DNA from: an uncultured Saprospiraceae bacterium | GTDB taxonomy: Bacteria > Bacteroidota > Bacteroidia > Chitinophagales > Saprospiraceae | Direction: 5' to 3' | Length of the DNA: 6,673 nt | Assembly (NCBI GenBank): GCA_937969485.1 | Contig: CALBVQ010000001.1 | Span: forward strand, 1-6,673 | Shown here: positions 5,702 through 6,673 of the stretch, piece by piece | How the letters are laid out: the number at the start of each line of letters is the position of its first letter | Position numbering within the stretch: the stretch's first letter is position 1 | The notes under the pieces: model-generated | What the model saw: the letters and a program-made list of their open reading frames with translations, nothing else | Told to the model about the DNA's origin: nothing | Database searches by the model: none | Position numbers and translations under genes: made by a program

Positions 5702-6592
5702 ATGAGATTATTAATTGTATTGTTTTTTGTGTGTTTTTTGAATTTGGGTCAAGCCCAAAGGCCTTCTACCGACAACCTTGCGGATTTGAATTTCTATAGT
5801 GATGTGATGATAAATGCTGAAAGTTACAGCAACAGATTGCGCGCCCATGATAAATTTTCTAGATTATTTAAGGAAACACTCAATAGCAAAGATTCTTGGG
5901 AGTTGAACCTTGAGAGCATTCCCTTTATTCATTCTTTAGTTTCTCCAGACTCTCTTTTTAAGATATACACGTTTAATTTATCTGACCAAAAGAATATTAC
6001 GACTGAAGCTGGGTATATACAATTAAAGTCGGGGCAGATCTTTGAACTAAAAGCTACTAACTACTTGGATGATTTAGAGTATAATCAATATTCAAGTGCC
6101 GACTGGTTGAGTGGAATATATTATCATATCATTCCATTTACCTCTGATGAAAAGACAAAATATATTCTCTTTTCGTATTCACAACCAACCGAATTTCAGA
6201 AAAGAAAAGTGATAGAAGTTCTACACTTCGAAGACGGCGAGCCAGTTTTTGGGTCAGAAGTCTTTGTCGAAGAAAATGGAACAGCTAGAGATATCATAAA
6301 GTCGAGAAGGGTTTATAATTATTCTGCGGATGTAGCTATGGTAATACAACATGATATGGATTATGATGCAATAATAATTGATCATCTGATGGAAGTCAAA
6401 TCGCGGATTCCAGGTAGTTCAGAGAATACTGCTGTTCCTGATGGGACATATACCTCTTATACCCTAAAAGATGGAAAGTGGATGTATAGCGATATGGTAT
6501 TTGATCCAACCAATGATACCCCTGCGGAAGAAGTAAAAGAAGAGAAAGTAAAGTCTGGCATCTTTGGCCAAGAGACGAAATCTAAAAACTGA
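5702..6592 (+). CDS. Conserved exported protein of unknown function (Bacteroidota family)
   Basis: I do not know a function for this 296-residue protein. It has a clear signal peptide (about 1-18, RLLIVLFFVCFLNLGQA, cut before Gln19). There is no lipobox, no further membrane segment and no Cys in the mature part, so it should be soluble in the periplasm or beyond. No T9SS tail is present. Visible blocks are DVMINAE (34-40), RLRAHDKFSRLF (45-56), SLVSPDSLFKIYTF (78-91), GYIQL (104-108), GIYYHIIPF (138-146), KYILFSYS (153-160), RKVIEVLHF (168-176), IIIDHLM (224-230) and PDGTYTSYTLKDGKW (246-260), then an acidic-basic linker and a short KSGIFG near the end. From memory, exported proteins with this block order and a terminal IFG-like motif recur across Bacteroidota, but no characterised member comes to mind. 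The ATG at 5702 gives a perfect signal peptide. It lies 33 bp after the redox gene, likely in one transcript, and ends in a terminator. Confidence 0.88.
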   Translation: MRLLIVLFFVCFLNLGQAQRPSTDNLADLNFYSDVMINAESYSNRLRAHDKFSRLFKETLNSKDSWELNLESIPFIHSLVSPDSLFKIYTFNLSDQKNITTEAGYIQLKSGQIFELKATNYLDDLEYNQYSSADWLSGIYYHIIPFTSDEKTKYILFSYSQPTEFQKRKVIEVLHFEDGEPVFGSEVFVEENGTARDIIKSRRVYNYSADVAMVIQHDMDYDAIIIDHLMEVKSRIPGSSENTAVPDGTYTSYTLKDGKWMYSDMVFDPTNDTPAEEVKEEKVKSGIFGQETKSKN

Positions 6593-6610
6593 TAATCAGA
6601 CAGTTTTTTT
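6584..6610 (+). terminator. Probable intrinsic terminator after the exported-protein gene
   Basis: AAAAACTG (6584-6591) pairs perfectly with CAGTTTTT (6601-6608) around a 9-nt loop, and the T-run continues to 6610. The stem is AT-rich and its left arm includes the last codons and two bases of the TGA stop. A competing small hairpin, CTGA-TAA-TCAG (6589-6599), lies inside it. It would close the transcript of the redox and exported-protein genes and, with A-runs on one side and T-runs on the other, may act in both directions. Confidence 0.6.
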
Positions 6611-6673
6611 GCAATAATATATAGGTAGTTTGTGTAAATCTTTGTAAGATTTCGTCATAGTATCAAATAAATG
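6611..6673. other. Right-edge spacer with a possible next start codon
   Basis: This AT-rich spacer holds no gene. The last three bases (6671-6673) are ATG preceded by an A-rich stretch (AAATAA), the same kind of context as the mdh and sucC starts. A plus-strand gene may therefore begin exactly at the window edge, but this cannot be shown from the window alone. Confidence 0.3.

Noticed and set aside
1..6673. Mobile element, CRISPR array, tRNA or rRNA
   Set aside because: I found no transposase or integrase motifs, regularly spaced repeats, or RNA-gene signatures on either strand; every long stretch is explained by the listed genes.

Overview
The window is AT-rich chromosomal DNA from a member of the Bacteroidota, most likely a Flavobacteriales-type marine or aquatic bacterium. 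The evidence is the pair of exported metalloproteases with C-terminal type IX secretion (T9SS) sorting domains, the lack of Shine-Dalgarno sequences before the starts, several upstream matches to the Bacteroidota -7 box TAnnTTTG, and a conserved exported protein of a kind I know only from this phylum. The exact genus cannot be read from the sequence.

Layout. On the minus strand, reading right to left: a pappalysin-like M43 zinc metalloprotease (3846-2359), a second divergent paralogue (2325-889), and the 5' portion of sucC, the succinyl-CoA synthetase beta subunit (851 to the window edge). The gaps are 33 and 37 bp, with no terminator between the genes, so read-through from the proteases into sucC is possible. 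However, sucC also has its own good promoter match embedded at the stop of the upstream gene. A 298-bp divergent region (3847-4144) separates this block from the plus-strand genes and holds promoter candidates for both directions plus a perfect 8-bp inverted repeat. On the plus strand follow mdh (NAD-dependent malate dehydrogenase, 4145-5080), a strong intrinsic terminator (5091-5122), a peroxiredoxin-like thioredoxin-fold protein with a CxxC motif (5132-5668), and a conserved exported protein of unknown function (5702-6592) that ends in a second, weaker terminator overlapping its stop codon.

How the genes relate. SucC and Mdh both act in the TCA cycle (succinyl-CoA to succinate, malate to oxaloacetate) and flank the protease pair. 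The two proteases share their active-site variant (Ser at the usual metzincin Gly), a set of seven matched cysteines and the same domain order (signal peptide, M43 catalytic domain, Fn3-like domain, T9SS tail), so they look like an old tandem duplication of surface or secreted proteases. The redox protein and the exported protein are 33 bp apart and may be co-transcribed.

This is mostly an ordinary core-genome neighbourhood. I saw no mobile element, CRISPR array, tRNA, rRNA or clearly new system. The best leads are the protease pair, the inverted repeat upstream of mdh, and the conserved exported protein.
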